A stretch of DNA of 64,000 nt. Source: Candidatus Latescibacterota bacterium (GTDB lineage Bacteria; Latescibacterota; UBA2968). The notes under the pieces are model-generated. The model saw only the letters and a list, made by a program, of their open reading frames with translations. It made no database searches and had not been told where the DNA came from. Positions 40,903-48,075 of this stretch are shown one piece after another. Numbering within the stretch: the stretch's first letter is position 1; every line of letters starts with the position of its first letter. The stretch spans positions 1 to 64,000 of the forward strand of contig JAJDYX010000018.1 of NCBI GenBank assembly GCA_022824945.1. Direction: 5' to 3'. A program made the position numbers and the translations under genes.

Positions 40903-42484
40903 GGCTGTAAATGCCAATTAAGAATTGAGAATTAGGAATTAAGAATAGTGACATGCTGGGGAGTTGGGTGGCCTTCACCCACCACTCTTCACCCTTCTCA
41001 CTTTCTTCTGCCGTTTGTTCACCGTTCATTTTGCCCAGAAATTCGGGTAATTCAAGTCCTGCCAGACGCGCCAGGTCGTGCATGGGCGGTATGGCACCCA
41101 TGAGGCGTTGTCCCAGGTTGGACATGCCACTCTCGCCATTGCCGCTGTCCCAGACCATTACTTTGTCGATGGGCAGGTTGCTAATGGCTTCTGCCTGGAT
41201 GTTGGCGACTTCGGTGAGGCGTTCGATGATCAGGAAAGCCGCTGCTGCCTGGTCGTTGCTGCCACAGGCTTCAACGAGTTGTCTGTATCCTTCGGCTTTC
41301 GCATTGAGGATGGCCTGAGTCCCCTCGGCTTCGGCCTGTTTTTGTGCGAGAATAGCGGCGGCTTCACCTTCGGCAATAAGGCGTCGCTGTTCTTTTTCGG
41401 CTTCTGCTTGAACGACCTGGCGTTGTTTTTCGGCTTCTGCCTGAACGACAATTTCTGCGCGCAGGCGCGCTTCTTCGCGCAGTGCCCGGGCTTCTTCGGC
41501 TGCTTTTTCCGCGGTTTCTTGGGCGACGCGAATGGCGCCGTCAGTGGCTTTGGTAGCTTCTTCTGCTTTTCGGCGCGCTTCTTCTTCTGCCACGCGTTGT
41601 CCCGCGCGATAGCCGGCTGTTTTTGCTTCTGCTTCTGTTTCTGACTGTACGGCTTCTGCTTCGAGAGCTGCGACATTTTGGCGTTTGTCTCGCCCTGCCT
41701 CTGCTTCGCCAATTTCAGCTTCGGATTCGAGTGCAGCAACTTGTCGTCGTCTGTTTCGCGTTGCTTCTGCTTCGCCGACGTCGGCCTCTGACTCGGCTGC
41801 TGCGACCTCCCGACGTCGATCGCGCGCGCGTTCGGCCACGCCAACTTGGCCATGCCTTTCTTGTTCAGCCACGTCAATAGAGGCCTGGTTGATGGCTTCG
41901 GCGGCAGCTTTTTGGCCGATGGCTTTGATGTAGCCGCTTTCGTCGTCGAGGTCTTTGATGTTGACGTTGATGACGGCCAGGCCAATTTTTTCCATTTCGG
42001 TGGAGACGGCATCATTCACTTTGGTCATGAATGCCTGTCGGTCCTGATTGATTTCTTCAATTTGCATGGTTGCAATGACTGCGCGCATCTGGCCGAGGAT
42101 GATGTCTTGTGCCTGGCTCTGAATTTGATCGCGGGAAAGGCCCAGGAGGCGGATGGCCGCGTTTTGCATGATGCCGGGCTGGTTGGAGATAGCTGCTGTG
42201 ACTGTGGTGGGCACGGATACGCGGATGTTTTCCTGTGAAAGCGCGTTGTCCAGATCGATGGGTACGACAAAGGGTTCGAGGTCGAGGTATTCATAGTCCT
42301 GCAAAAGGGGCAGGACAAAAGCTGCACCACCGTGTACGCATTTTGCGGCTGTGCCACCTCCTGTTTTGCCGTAGATAACGAGAATTTTATTGGATGGACA
42401 GCGCTTGTAACGCGAGATGAATGTGAGGAACAGCAAAAATACAACGGCTGATAGGATGAGGATGAGAATGAATTCGGTGGGCAT
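40886..42484 (-). CDS. Flotillin/SPFH-family membrane scaffold protein
   Basis: A 532-residue flotillin. One N-terminal membrane segment (FILILILSAVVFLLFLTF), then the SPFH domain (ILVIYGKTGGGTAAKCVHGG, AAISNQPGIMQNAAIRLLGL) and a long coiled coil of Ala/Glu repeats (residues ~195-400: EAEVGEAEA-type units). Flotillins organise membrane microdomains and are usually encoded with NfeD, as here. The last ~30 residues, after EESEKGEEWW, come from short AT-rich and GTGAAGG-like repeats and run past the kinase start. They probably represent a frame that lost its original stop. Confidence 0.9.
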   Translation of the reverse strand: MPTEFILILILSAVVFLLFLTFISRYKRCPSNKILVIYGKTGGGTAAKCVHGGAAFVLPLLQDYEYLDLEPFVVPIDLDNALSQENIRVSVPTTVTAAISNQPGIMQNAAIRLLGLSRDQIQSQAQDIILGQMRAVIATMQIEEINQDRQAFMTKVNDAVSTEMEKIGLAVINVNIKDLDDESGYIKAIGQKAAAEAINQASIDVAEQERHGQVGVAERARDRRREVAAAESEADVGEAEATRNRRRQVAALESEAEIGEAEAGRDKRQNVAALEAEAVQSETEAEAKTAGYRAGQRVAEEEARRKAEEATKATDGAIRVAQETAEKAAEEARALREEARLRAEIVVQAEAEKQRQVVQAEAEKEQRRLIAEGEAAAILAQKQAEAEGTQAILNAKAEGYRQLVEACGSNDQAAAAFLIIERLTEVANIQAEAISNLPIDKVMVWDSGNGESGMSNLGQRLMGAIPPMHDLARLAGLELPEFLGKMNGEQTAEESEKGEEWWVKATQLPSMSLFLIPNSQFLIGIYSHVQHP

Positions 42485-42505
42485 GGGACCTCCTTTGGTT
42501 CAGGA

Positions 42506-43105
42506 TTAAATGGGTTCGACTTCAACGGTGGTTGTGTCGAGTGTTCGCAATACGCGCACCGGCGTTTTGTTCTGGATGGGCTGCCCGTCTTTGCTGCGCG
42601 CAGAGATGTAGTTGACAGCCCCGCTTTCCATCACGCGAATTTGACCGGCGCCATTTTCAGGGATGTCGAGATAGACTTCGCCTTCATTGCCGATACAGGA
42701 TGATAGGTTTCGGTTATGCGATTCGGAGAGTTGTTGCACTTTGTAGAAGAAATATGCAACCAGTACCATCCCCGCGCCGCCCCATACGAGGCCGCGAAGA
42801 ACCGACTCTTCGATTGAGAGGCCCAGGTCGAGGTAGAGTGCGCCCGCCCATCCAAAGAGCATGCCAAAGGCGATCACAGAGCGCAGTGAGAGCAGTTGAA
42901 AGGTTGCGACACCGTGATCATAAGGACTATTATCGACATCTGGTCCTGCATCGTTGGCGTTGAAGTCGTCGGTAAGGCCATCTGCGGAATCGCCCAGGCC
43001 GATGAGTGTCGTGATAAATTGCCAGAGAAACAAAAGGGTGAAGAAGACAGCACAGCCATAGAATGCCTGATTGAGAGGCGCGAGTTCTGACCACCATGCC
43101 TGCAT
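42506..43105 (-). CDS. NfeD-like membrane protein
   Basis: A 199-residue protein with three hydrophobic segments (AFYGCAVFFTLLFLWQFITT, FGMLFGWAGALYLDLGL, GGAGMVLVAYFFYKV) and a C-terminal OB-like beta domain (GNEGEVYLDIPENGAGQIRV, NKTPVRVLRTLDTTTVEVEP) as in short NfeD proteins. NfeD binds flotillin and affects membrane fluidity or protease action. ATG 43103-43105 follows GGAGG by eight bases; a longer frame to 43141 lacks such a site. It lies 21 bases before the flotillin gene, making a standard NfeD/flotillin pair inside the stress block. Confidence 0.88.
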   Translation of the reverse strand: MQAWWSELAPLNQAFYGCAVFFTLLFLWQFITTLIGLGDSADGLTDDFNANDAGPDVDNSPYDHGVATFQLLSLRSVIAFGMLFGWAGALYLDLGLSIEESVLRGLVWGGAGMVLVAYFFYKVQQLSESHNRNLSSCIGNEGEVYLDIPENGAGQIRVMESGAVNYISARSKDGQPIQNKTPVRVLRTLDTTTVEVEPI

Positions 43106-43240
43106 AATTAACCTCCAGAAATCGATTGCGCGTTCTATCAACTACTTTGGACAGAGAAGCGGGAAACCGCGACGCGCGAACCTGTTATTCTTAAATTTGT
43201 CTATGCAAAGGGCGAAAAGCAAGGGTTATTTCTTATCCGG

Positions 43241-43831
43241 TCATCCGGGTTGTAGGCCGAGTTTGCGAAATTCGCTTTTGAGTTGGCGGCGGGCGCGACA
43301 CAGCCATGTTTTGACGGTTCCAAGCGGAACGCGAAGTGCCTGTGTGATTTCTTCGTAGGACCAGTCCATGACGTAGCGCAGCCACATGGCTTTGCGATAG
43401 CGTTCGGGTAAGTTTTGAATGCTTTTGTGGACCAATTGTATGCGTTCGCGTTTTTCGACTATTTGGTCTGGTAGTGTACCGGGGATGATGTCGCGGATGA
43501 CGTTGCGAACGACTTCGGGGTCTTCGGTTTGATAGACCCAGTTTTGCCGAACTTGTTGCGAGCGCAGGTGCGAGCGATAGACGTTGAGGGCAATTTGTGT
43601 GAGCCAGGTCGAAAATGCTGCCTGGCCTTTGAATGTGTGGAGCGAGCGATAGGCGCGGAAAAATGTGTCTTGCATCAGGTCGTCAACGGTGTCGCGGTCC
43701 GAGATGCGCTGTGCGAGGGTGCCGTAGATCTGGTTCTGGTATTTGTGGTAGAGCGTTTCAAATGCCCGGCGGTCGCCCGAGAGGGATGCGCGAATCAGAT
43801 TTTGATCCTGTGTTTTCACTTTTTTCTCCAT
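43241..43831 (-). CDS. ECF RNA polymerase sigma factor
   Basis: A 196-residue group-IV sigma factor. Region 2 reads DLMQDTFFRAYRSLHTFKGQ, then AFSTWLTQIALNVYRSHLRS; region 4 reads LPERYRKAMWLRYVMDWSYE and ITQALRVPLGTVKTWLCRAR. There is no adjacent anti-sigma factor with a zinc-binding motif. The small membrane ORF at 43890-44063, 58 bases upstream, is the nearest candidate partner. It lies between the psp-like cluster and the NfeD/flotillin pair and may drive one or both. Control by the neighbouring membrane proteins is inferred from position only. Confidence 0.92.
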   Translation of the reverse strand: MEKKVKTQDQNLIRASLSGDRRAFETLYHKYQNQIYGTLAQRISDRDTVDDLMQDTFFRAYRSLHTFKGQAAFSTWLTQIALNVYRSHLRSQQVRQNWVYQTEDPEVVRNVIRDIIPGTLPDQIVEKRERIQLVHKSIQNLPERYRKAMWLRYVMDWSYEEITQALRVPLGTVKTWLCRARRQLKSEFRKLGLQPG

Positions 43832-43889
43832 TAGTTAAGATAATTCATTTATAGCTACTCTCTTGATTGTAACAAGACGGATTTTTCCG

Positions 43890-44063
43890 TCAGTCTTCTC
43901 TGCTGATCAACCGCCAACCGATCGCAATAAATCCAACGGCGATGACAAGTCCGATCAGATGAAAGATAGACTCCAATAGAGAGCCAAGAAACGGGAAGAG
44001 AACCTTGATGGTGATAATGCCGCCAATGACAATGAATACGATGCCGATGAGTTTTGCCAACAT
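43890..44063 (-). CDS. 57-aa two-segment membrane peptide
   Basis: A short ORF of 57 residues starting at ATG 44061-44063, with the reading MLAKLIGIVFIVIGGIITIK, a short polar turn, and a second hydrophobic segment (FHLIGLVIAVGFIAIGWRLI) ending in a charged tail SRED. It lies 38 bases after the 119-aa gene and 58 before the ECF sigma gene, in the same direction. Both segments are long enough to cross the membrane. It could be a sensor, an anti-sigma partner, or a psp-like accessory; none is proven. Confidence 0.65.
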   Translation of the reverse strand: MLAKLIGIVFIVIGGIITIKVLFPFLGSLLESIFHLIGLVIAVGFIAIGWRLISRED

Positions 44064-44101
44064 GGGATGTCCCTTTTATTTGTGAGGTGTGAGGTTGTCC
44101 G

Positions 44102-44461
44102 TCAATCCGAGATGGTCCGCGGGGGCGTGGGCAGTTCGACGCGGGATTGGCTGTTGAGACGCTCGAGTTTGTCGTCGTTGGTGATGACGATGTCCTGAAG
44201 GTCGATGAGGCGTTTTTCGAGTTCTTTCACGCGTTTTGTCAGTTTTTCAGACAGGTTGTTGTTTTTTATTGATCTATTTCTTCGTTCGTCTTCTGACGCA
44301 AATGTGAATGTGATGGTAAAAAAGGTGATGAAAGCCATAGCTCCCCAGGCTGCCATCAGGCCGAGACCACCTCCAAATGTTGGGTTTTCGATATAGACAA
44401 TTGTGCCGCTTGCCAGAATAATCAGACTGATACCAACCGTGAGTTGCAAAAAGATACGCAT
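44102..44461 (-). CDS. Small membrane protein with C-terminal coiled coil
   Basis: A 119-residue protein: two hydrophobic segments (IFLQLTVGISLIILASGTIV and GGLGLMAAWGAMAFITFFTI), then a charged coiled coil (SEKLTKRVKELEKRLIDLQD, IVITNDDKLERLN) and a Pro-rich tail. The L-x-D-I-Q/V-x-I-T-x-D-x-K heptad at the end matches the last third of the two smaller proteins downstream, so the three share one coil module. It could bind PspA or the 67/77-residue paralogues through that coil. No enzymatic motif is present. Confidence 0.75.
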   Translation of the reverse strand: MRIFLQLTVGISLIILASGTIVYIENPTFGGGLGLMAAWGAMAFITFFTITFTFASEDERRNRSIKNNNLSEKLTKRVKELEKRLIDLQDIVITNDDKLERLNSQSRVELPTPPRTISD

Positions 44462-44484
44462 GGTGCCCTCCCTGTTAGTCTAAG

Positions 44485-44718
44485 TTAGCGCGCGATGGGC
44501 GATCGGTCGAATTTTTCGTCAATAGTGATTAGAATATCCTGAATGTCCGTGAGCCTGCGGTCGAGTTCGTCCATTCGTTCATTCAAGCGTTTTTCCGCAT
44601 CGCTGGGGATGGATCCTTTGGTGCGGCGATCAATGTATTTGTGTACCGCTGATGCAATGGCGCCTACAATGATGATCATCAATATGCCACCCATAGTGAC
44701 ACCAATAACATTAGTCAT
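44485..44718 (-). CDS. PspB-like small membrane protein, paralogue 1
   Basis: A 77-residue protein: one N-terminal membrane segment (MGGILMIIIVGAIASAVHKY) followed by a basic turn (DRRTKGSIPSDAEKRLNERM) and a short coiled coil (DELDRRLTDIQDILITIDEK). The build, one helix in the membrane plus a cytoplasmic coil, is that of PspB, which with PspC senses envelope stress and recruits PspA. Sequence identity to PspB proper is not established. It is 11 bases from its paralogue at 44730-44933. Confidence 0.72.
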   Translation of the reverse strand: MTNVIGVTMGGILMIIIVGAIASAVHKYIDRRTKGSIPSDAEKRLNERMDELDRRLTDIQDILITIDEKFDRSPIAR

Positions 44719-44729
44719 GTTACCCCTCC

Positions 44730-44933
44730 TTATTTTCTGCTGAGTTTTTCGTCAATGGTGATCATGACGTCCTGAATGTCTGTGAGCCTGCGGTCGAGTT
44801 CGTCCATTCTGGCGTTGATCCGTTCTTCCGCATCGCTGGGTATGGACCTTCTGGTGCGTTGCTCAATGTATTTGTATGCCGCTGATGCGAGAATGATTAC
44901 TGCTACCATCATTCCAATTTCAAACATTACCAT
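44730..44933 (-). CDS. PspB-like small membrane protein, paralogue 2
   Basis: A 67-residue paralogue of the preceding gene. The membrane segment (IGMMVAVIILASAAYKYI) leads to RSIPSDAEERINARMDELDR and RLTDIQDVMITIDEKLSRK. About 30 consecutive positions are nearly identical between the two, and the DNA is also closely similar there, so they arose by recent tandem duplication. It lies 21 bases after the 223-aa gene. Keeping two copies suggests a heteromeric sensor or dosage effect. Confidence 0.72.
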   Translation of the reverse strand: MVMFEIGMMVAVIILASAAYKYIEQRTRRSIPSDAEERINARMDELDRRLTDIQDVMITIDEKLSRK

Positions 44934-44954
44934 TATTTTGCCCTCCCATACACA

Positions 44955-45626
44955 TTAGAGTTCATCGACGGGTCTCGCGCGGTATTTTTCATCCCAGCGT
45001 TCGATTTCTGGAAAATGGTAAACGACCAGTCCCGAATCTGAGATTCGCATTTCCGCATGACCACTTATGGTTAGTTCTCGCAGGATTTCTTCGGTTTTTT
45101 CAACTGTTATTCTGGTGTCCATAGCAGCTTCTGTCACGGTGAGGCTGCCCCCCTTGTCCCGGGCGAGACGGAGTATGCGGTGCTGATTTTTGGCATGTGC
45201 TTTTTTGTCTCCCGATCTTTTGACCCGGCGACCTGCCCACCATATAAGTTGAGAGAATACGATGAGCGCAAGACCGCCACTGAGTTCTTCGTGCATGAAT
45301 GAGGTTGTGCCGTTGATCCAGGGGGGATGTTCTATCAATACCATGAGTACGAGTACGAGGCCGCAAAATCCCATCAGTGCGGCCATTCCTATTAAACCAT
45401 AAGCGAAGAGATAACGCATGGCACAACTCCCATCGGTGGCGAGATCAGAGAGGCGGTCGGGCACTCGCTTGAATGAATTGGTTGCGGTTTGGAAATCGCT
45501 GCTCGCACTGTGAACGCGCGCCTCCCAGTTTCCCTTCCATTTCTTTTTTATTTTTCGCTCCGCATTGTTGACCGCGTGGTCAATTTTGCTGGCGATTTCA
45601 TCGGCGAGTTTTTCCAGGTCACGCAT
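44955..45626 (-). CDS. Membrane protein with C-terminal winged-helix-like domain
   Basis: A 223-residue protein. The first ~80 residues are helical and charged (KIDHAVNNAERKIKKKWKGN), then two membrane segments (YLFAYGLIGMAALMGFCGLV and GGLALIVFSQLIWWAG) and a basic C-terminal domain (RILRLARDKGGSLTVTEAAM, then KTEEILRELTISGHAEMR) that reads like a winged helix. It overlaps the pspA stop by eight bases. The order suggests the PspC slot of the system, although no PspC domain is recognisable. It may link membrane state to DNA or protein binding. Confidence 0.72.
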   Translation of the reverse strand: MRDLEKLADEIASKIDHAVNNAERKIKKKWKGNWEARVHSASSDFQTATNSFKRVPDRLSDLATDGSCAMRYLFAYGLIGMAALMGFCGLVLVLMVLIEHPPWINGTTSFMHEELSGGLALIVFSQLIWWAGRRVKRSGDKKAHAKNQHRILRLARDKGGSLTVTEAAMDTRITVEKTEEILRELTISGHAEMRISDSGLVVYHFPEIERWDEKYRARPVDEL

Positions 45627-46296
45627 CTTTTTGTCCCATTTTCTTTTTCAGTGCACTGAGTTCGTCTTCGACTGTGCTTTTGCGCTCGAGTTTGGAAAAT
45701 TCTTCTTCCAGAGAGGGGTCAGCACTCGCCATTTCTTGATGGGCTTCTGCTTCTGCTTCTTCGGTTTCGATGCGCTGGCGGAACCGTTCAAAGCTCGAAA
45801 ATGCGTCTTCACCCACTCCCGAGAGGCCCCTGGCGATTTGCTTGCGGGCTTCTGCTGCACGGCGGCGAGCAATCAGGGTGCCCTGGCGGGTGCGGGCTTC
45901 GTCGAGTTTGGCTTTGAGTTGGGTGAGTTGTTGTTTGAGTTGGGACGAGGTTTTACGGCTTTCTTCGAGGGCTACTTCGAGATCGTGCGTGGCTTCCTGA
46001 TTTGCAGCTTTGCGTTCGAGCGCGCGGCGGGCAAGGTCGTCTTCGCCAGCTTCAACGGCCATTTCGGCCTTTTTTTGCCAGGCTTCGATCTGATCTTGTT
46101 TTTCGAGATATTGTCTTTCCAGACGTTTTTCATTGGCAACAGCCGTGCCGACCGAGGCAGTGGCTTTGTTGACGGCTTCTTCCATTTCCAGAATCATCTG
46201 GCGAATCATTTTTTCGGGGTCTTCTGCGCGGGTAATCAGGTCGTTGACGTTGGCTTTGACGATGTCGGCCATTCTGTAAAAAATTCCGCGTGCCAT
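45619..46296 (-). CDS. pspA: PspA/IM30-family membrane-repair protein
   Basis: A 225-residue PspA/IM30 protein, almost wholly coiled coil. The N-terminal amphipathic start MARGIFYRMADIVKANVNDL, followed by AEDPEKMIRQMILEMEEAVN, is diagnostic. PspA polymerises on damaged inner membrane and, in Proteobacteria, binds the PspF activator. It is the first gene of the minus-strand block and so probably sits behind the stress promoter in 46297-46616. No PspF is present; the NtrC-type regulator further on has its own receiver and is not PspF. It is coupled to the 223-aa gene by overlap. Confidence 0.92.
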   Translation of the reverse strand: MARGIFYRMADIVKANVNDLITRAEDPEKMIRQMILEMEEAVNKATASVGTAVANEKRLERQYLEKQDQIEAWQKKAEMAVEAGEDDLARRALERKAANQEATHDLEVALEESRKTSSQLKQQLTQLKAKLDEARTRQGTLIARRRAAEARKQIARGLSGVGEDAFSSFERFRQRIETEEAEAEAHQEMASADPSLEEEFSKLERKSTVEDELSALKKKMGQKDA

Positions 46297-46616
46297 GATC
46301 TTCTCCTTTCACAAGGTGCTGCATTTATGGGGATTCTGATGTTTTTTGTTGTCGCACTCTTTTTATGCAAAGTCTGTGCCAGGCGTGTGATGTGATGTTA
46401 AGTGTTGTTTTTTATATATATAGGCATTTTTAAGAAATAGGATAGAGCGTTAAAGTTGGTAAAAATTCCCATGTGTTCTGGCGAAAGAGACCAAATTTAC
46501 CATTTTTAGAGGGCACTATCTTGTCTTTTTTTTCTAAAAGGTCTATTATCTATCGGTTTGTCGCAAGTTGGTCTCAAATGACATCACTCTTCTCTCGATA
46601 TACAGATTTTATGATC
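46297..46616. promoter_or_regulatory. Divergent intergenic region between pspA and the LysM amidase
   Basis: 320 bases without a convincing gene. The centre is AT-rich (TTTTTTATATATATAGGC around 46408-46425) and should hold both the pspA-block promoter and the amidase promoter. No clear -24/-12 sigma-54 pair or ECF motif could be fixed by eye. The amidase frame is open from 46473 but has no ribosome site there. Confidence 0.45.
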
Positions 46617-48071
46617 ATGTTTCGATATATCCGAGTGTCTTTATTGGCTTGCCTCTTGTTGTCGTGTGCGGCACATGCGCCTGCTTTAACAGAGACTTAT
46701 GTGGTGCAAAGAGGGGATTCTCTGTGGGAAATTGCCGATCAGTTTTCCATGAGTGTGACTGAACTTAAGCGGAGCAATGGGTTGAGGTCGCATCACATTT
46801 ATCCGGGACAAAGACTGCTCATTCGCTCACAAGGGCGTAGCACTCGCTCCTCCAGTGGGGTAGAATACGTGGTGAGAAGGGGAGATTCGCTTTCTAAAAT
46901 CGCCGCGCGGTATTCTATGAGTGTGACCGAACTGAAGCGGATCAATGAATTGAGATCGAATCAAATCTATCCCGGGCAAAAGCTGCGTACTCGCGCTTAT
47001 GTAGCGCAACAGCCTCGCACCCGTCCCTCTCTTAGCCAGGTAGAAATGGACTATGTGGTGAGAAGGGGAGATTCGCTTTCTAAAATCGCCGCGCGGTATT
47101 CTATGAGTGTGACCGAACTGAAGCGGATCAATGGCATCCGGTCGGATCGCATTTATGTGGGCCAAAGGTTAAAGATACGGACTCGGCTGCAAAAGATCGC
47201 AATGGATAATGGACCGTATTATTTTTCTCGTCCCAAAGCCGCTGTGCAACGCAGTCGGGGATATCGAGAAGTGTCCCCCCAAAAGCCGATTGAAGATTAT
47301 AGAAGTGCCCAAAATTTGATGGGCGTGTTTAATGCAAGTATTACTATGCGTCGAGATAGCAGATCACAGACGTTGAGAGGCTGGCGCATTGTGCTTGACC
47401 CTGGGCACGGGGGGCGCGATCCGGGTGCTATTGTTTCCAATTTAGATGGTAACAACCGTTCGGTTTATGTGGTTGAAGACGAATTTGTTTACGATATTGC
47501 GTTGCGTTTGTACCAAAAGCTGAGGCTTGCAGGTGCCGAGGTGGAGATGACGGTGATTAGTCCAAATCATCTCATTCGGGAAAATAATCCGCCTGCAAGG
47601 ACGTTTGTACACGAACAAAACGAAGTCTATAACGATGTAAGTGTCAACAGAAGAAATAGTTTTTCAGTGCGTCCGGGGCTTCACAATATTGTACAGCGGG
47701 TAAAAATAGCCAACCGTTTCTTTGCAAGGCGCGGGAAGACTCTGTTTATATCGTTGCATGCAGACAACACGCCCAGTCGTCCAAAGGGTCCGCTGGTTAT
47801 TTATTGGAGCAGGCGCGGGAAGATCGATTCCCGGTCCCGGTCATTTGCGCGGATTATGGAAAGGGCACTCGATCTGCCAGATGTGCCCGCTCAAATTGGG
47901 GGGCGCAATTTGGCGGTGTTGCGGGGCAATCTGGCGCAGGCAGAAATTCTGGTGGAGATACGCAATGTACACGATAAGGGCGAAGCATGGGCATTGCGTT
48001 CTCACAAGATACGCGACTCCGATGCGGATCGCATTTTTCGCGGGATATTAAATTACGCGAAGAGGTATTAG
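46617..48071 (+). CDS. N-acetylmuramoyl-L-alanine amidase with three LysM domains
   Basis: A 484-residue exported protein. The start is taken at ATG 46617, giving FRYIRVSLLACLLLSCAAHA, a signal ending in a lipobox-like LLSC; ATG 46611 is equally possible. Three LysM repeats follow (YVVQRGDSLWEIADQFSMSV, then two YVVRRGDSLSKIAARYSMSV copies that are almost identical in DNA). The C-terminal Amidase_3 domain has IVLDPGHGGRDPGAI, FISLHADNTPS and LVEIRNVHDKGEA, carrying the zinc His/Glu set. It should cleave the lactyl-amide bond of peptidoglycan during division or remodelling. The second and third LysM units are a recent duplication. Confidence 0.92.
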   Translation: MFRYIRVSLLACLLLSCAAHAPALTETYVVQRGDSLWEIADQFSMSVTELKRSNGLRSHHIYPGQRLLIRSQGRSTRSSSGVEYVVRRGDSLSKIAARYSMSVTELKRINELRSNQIYPGQKLRTRAYVAQQPRTRPSLSQVEMDYVVRRGDSLSKIAARYSMSVTELKRINGIRSDRIYVGQRLKIRTRLQKIAMDNGPYYFSRPKAAVQRSRGYREVSPQKPIEDYRSAQNLMGVFNASITMRRDSRSQTLRGWRIVLDPGHGGRDPGAIVSNLDGNNRSVYVVEDEFVYDIALRLYQKLRLAGAEVEMTVISPNHLIRENNPPARTFVHEQNEVYNDVSVNRRNSFSVRPGLHNIVQRVKIANRFFARRGKTLFISLHADNTPSRPKGPLVIYWSRRGKIDSRSRSFARIMERALDLPDVPAQIGGRNLAVLRGNLAQAEILVEIRNVHDKGEAWALRSHKIRDSDADRIFRGILNYAKRY

Positions 48072-48075
48072 AATA

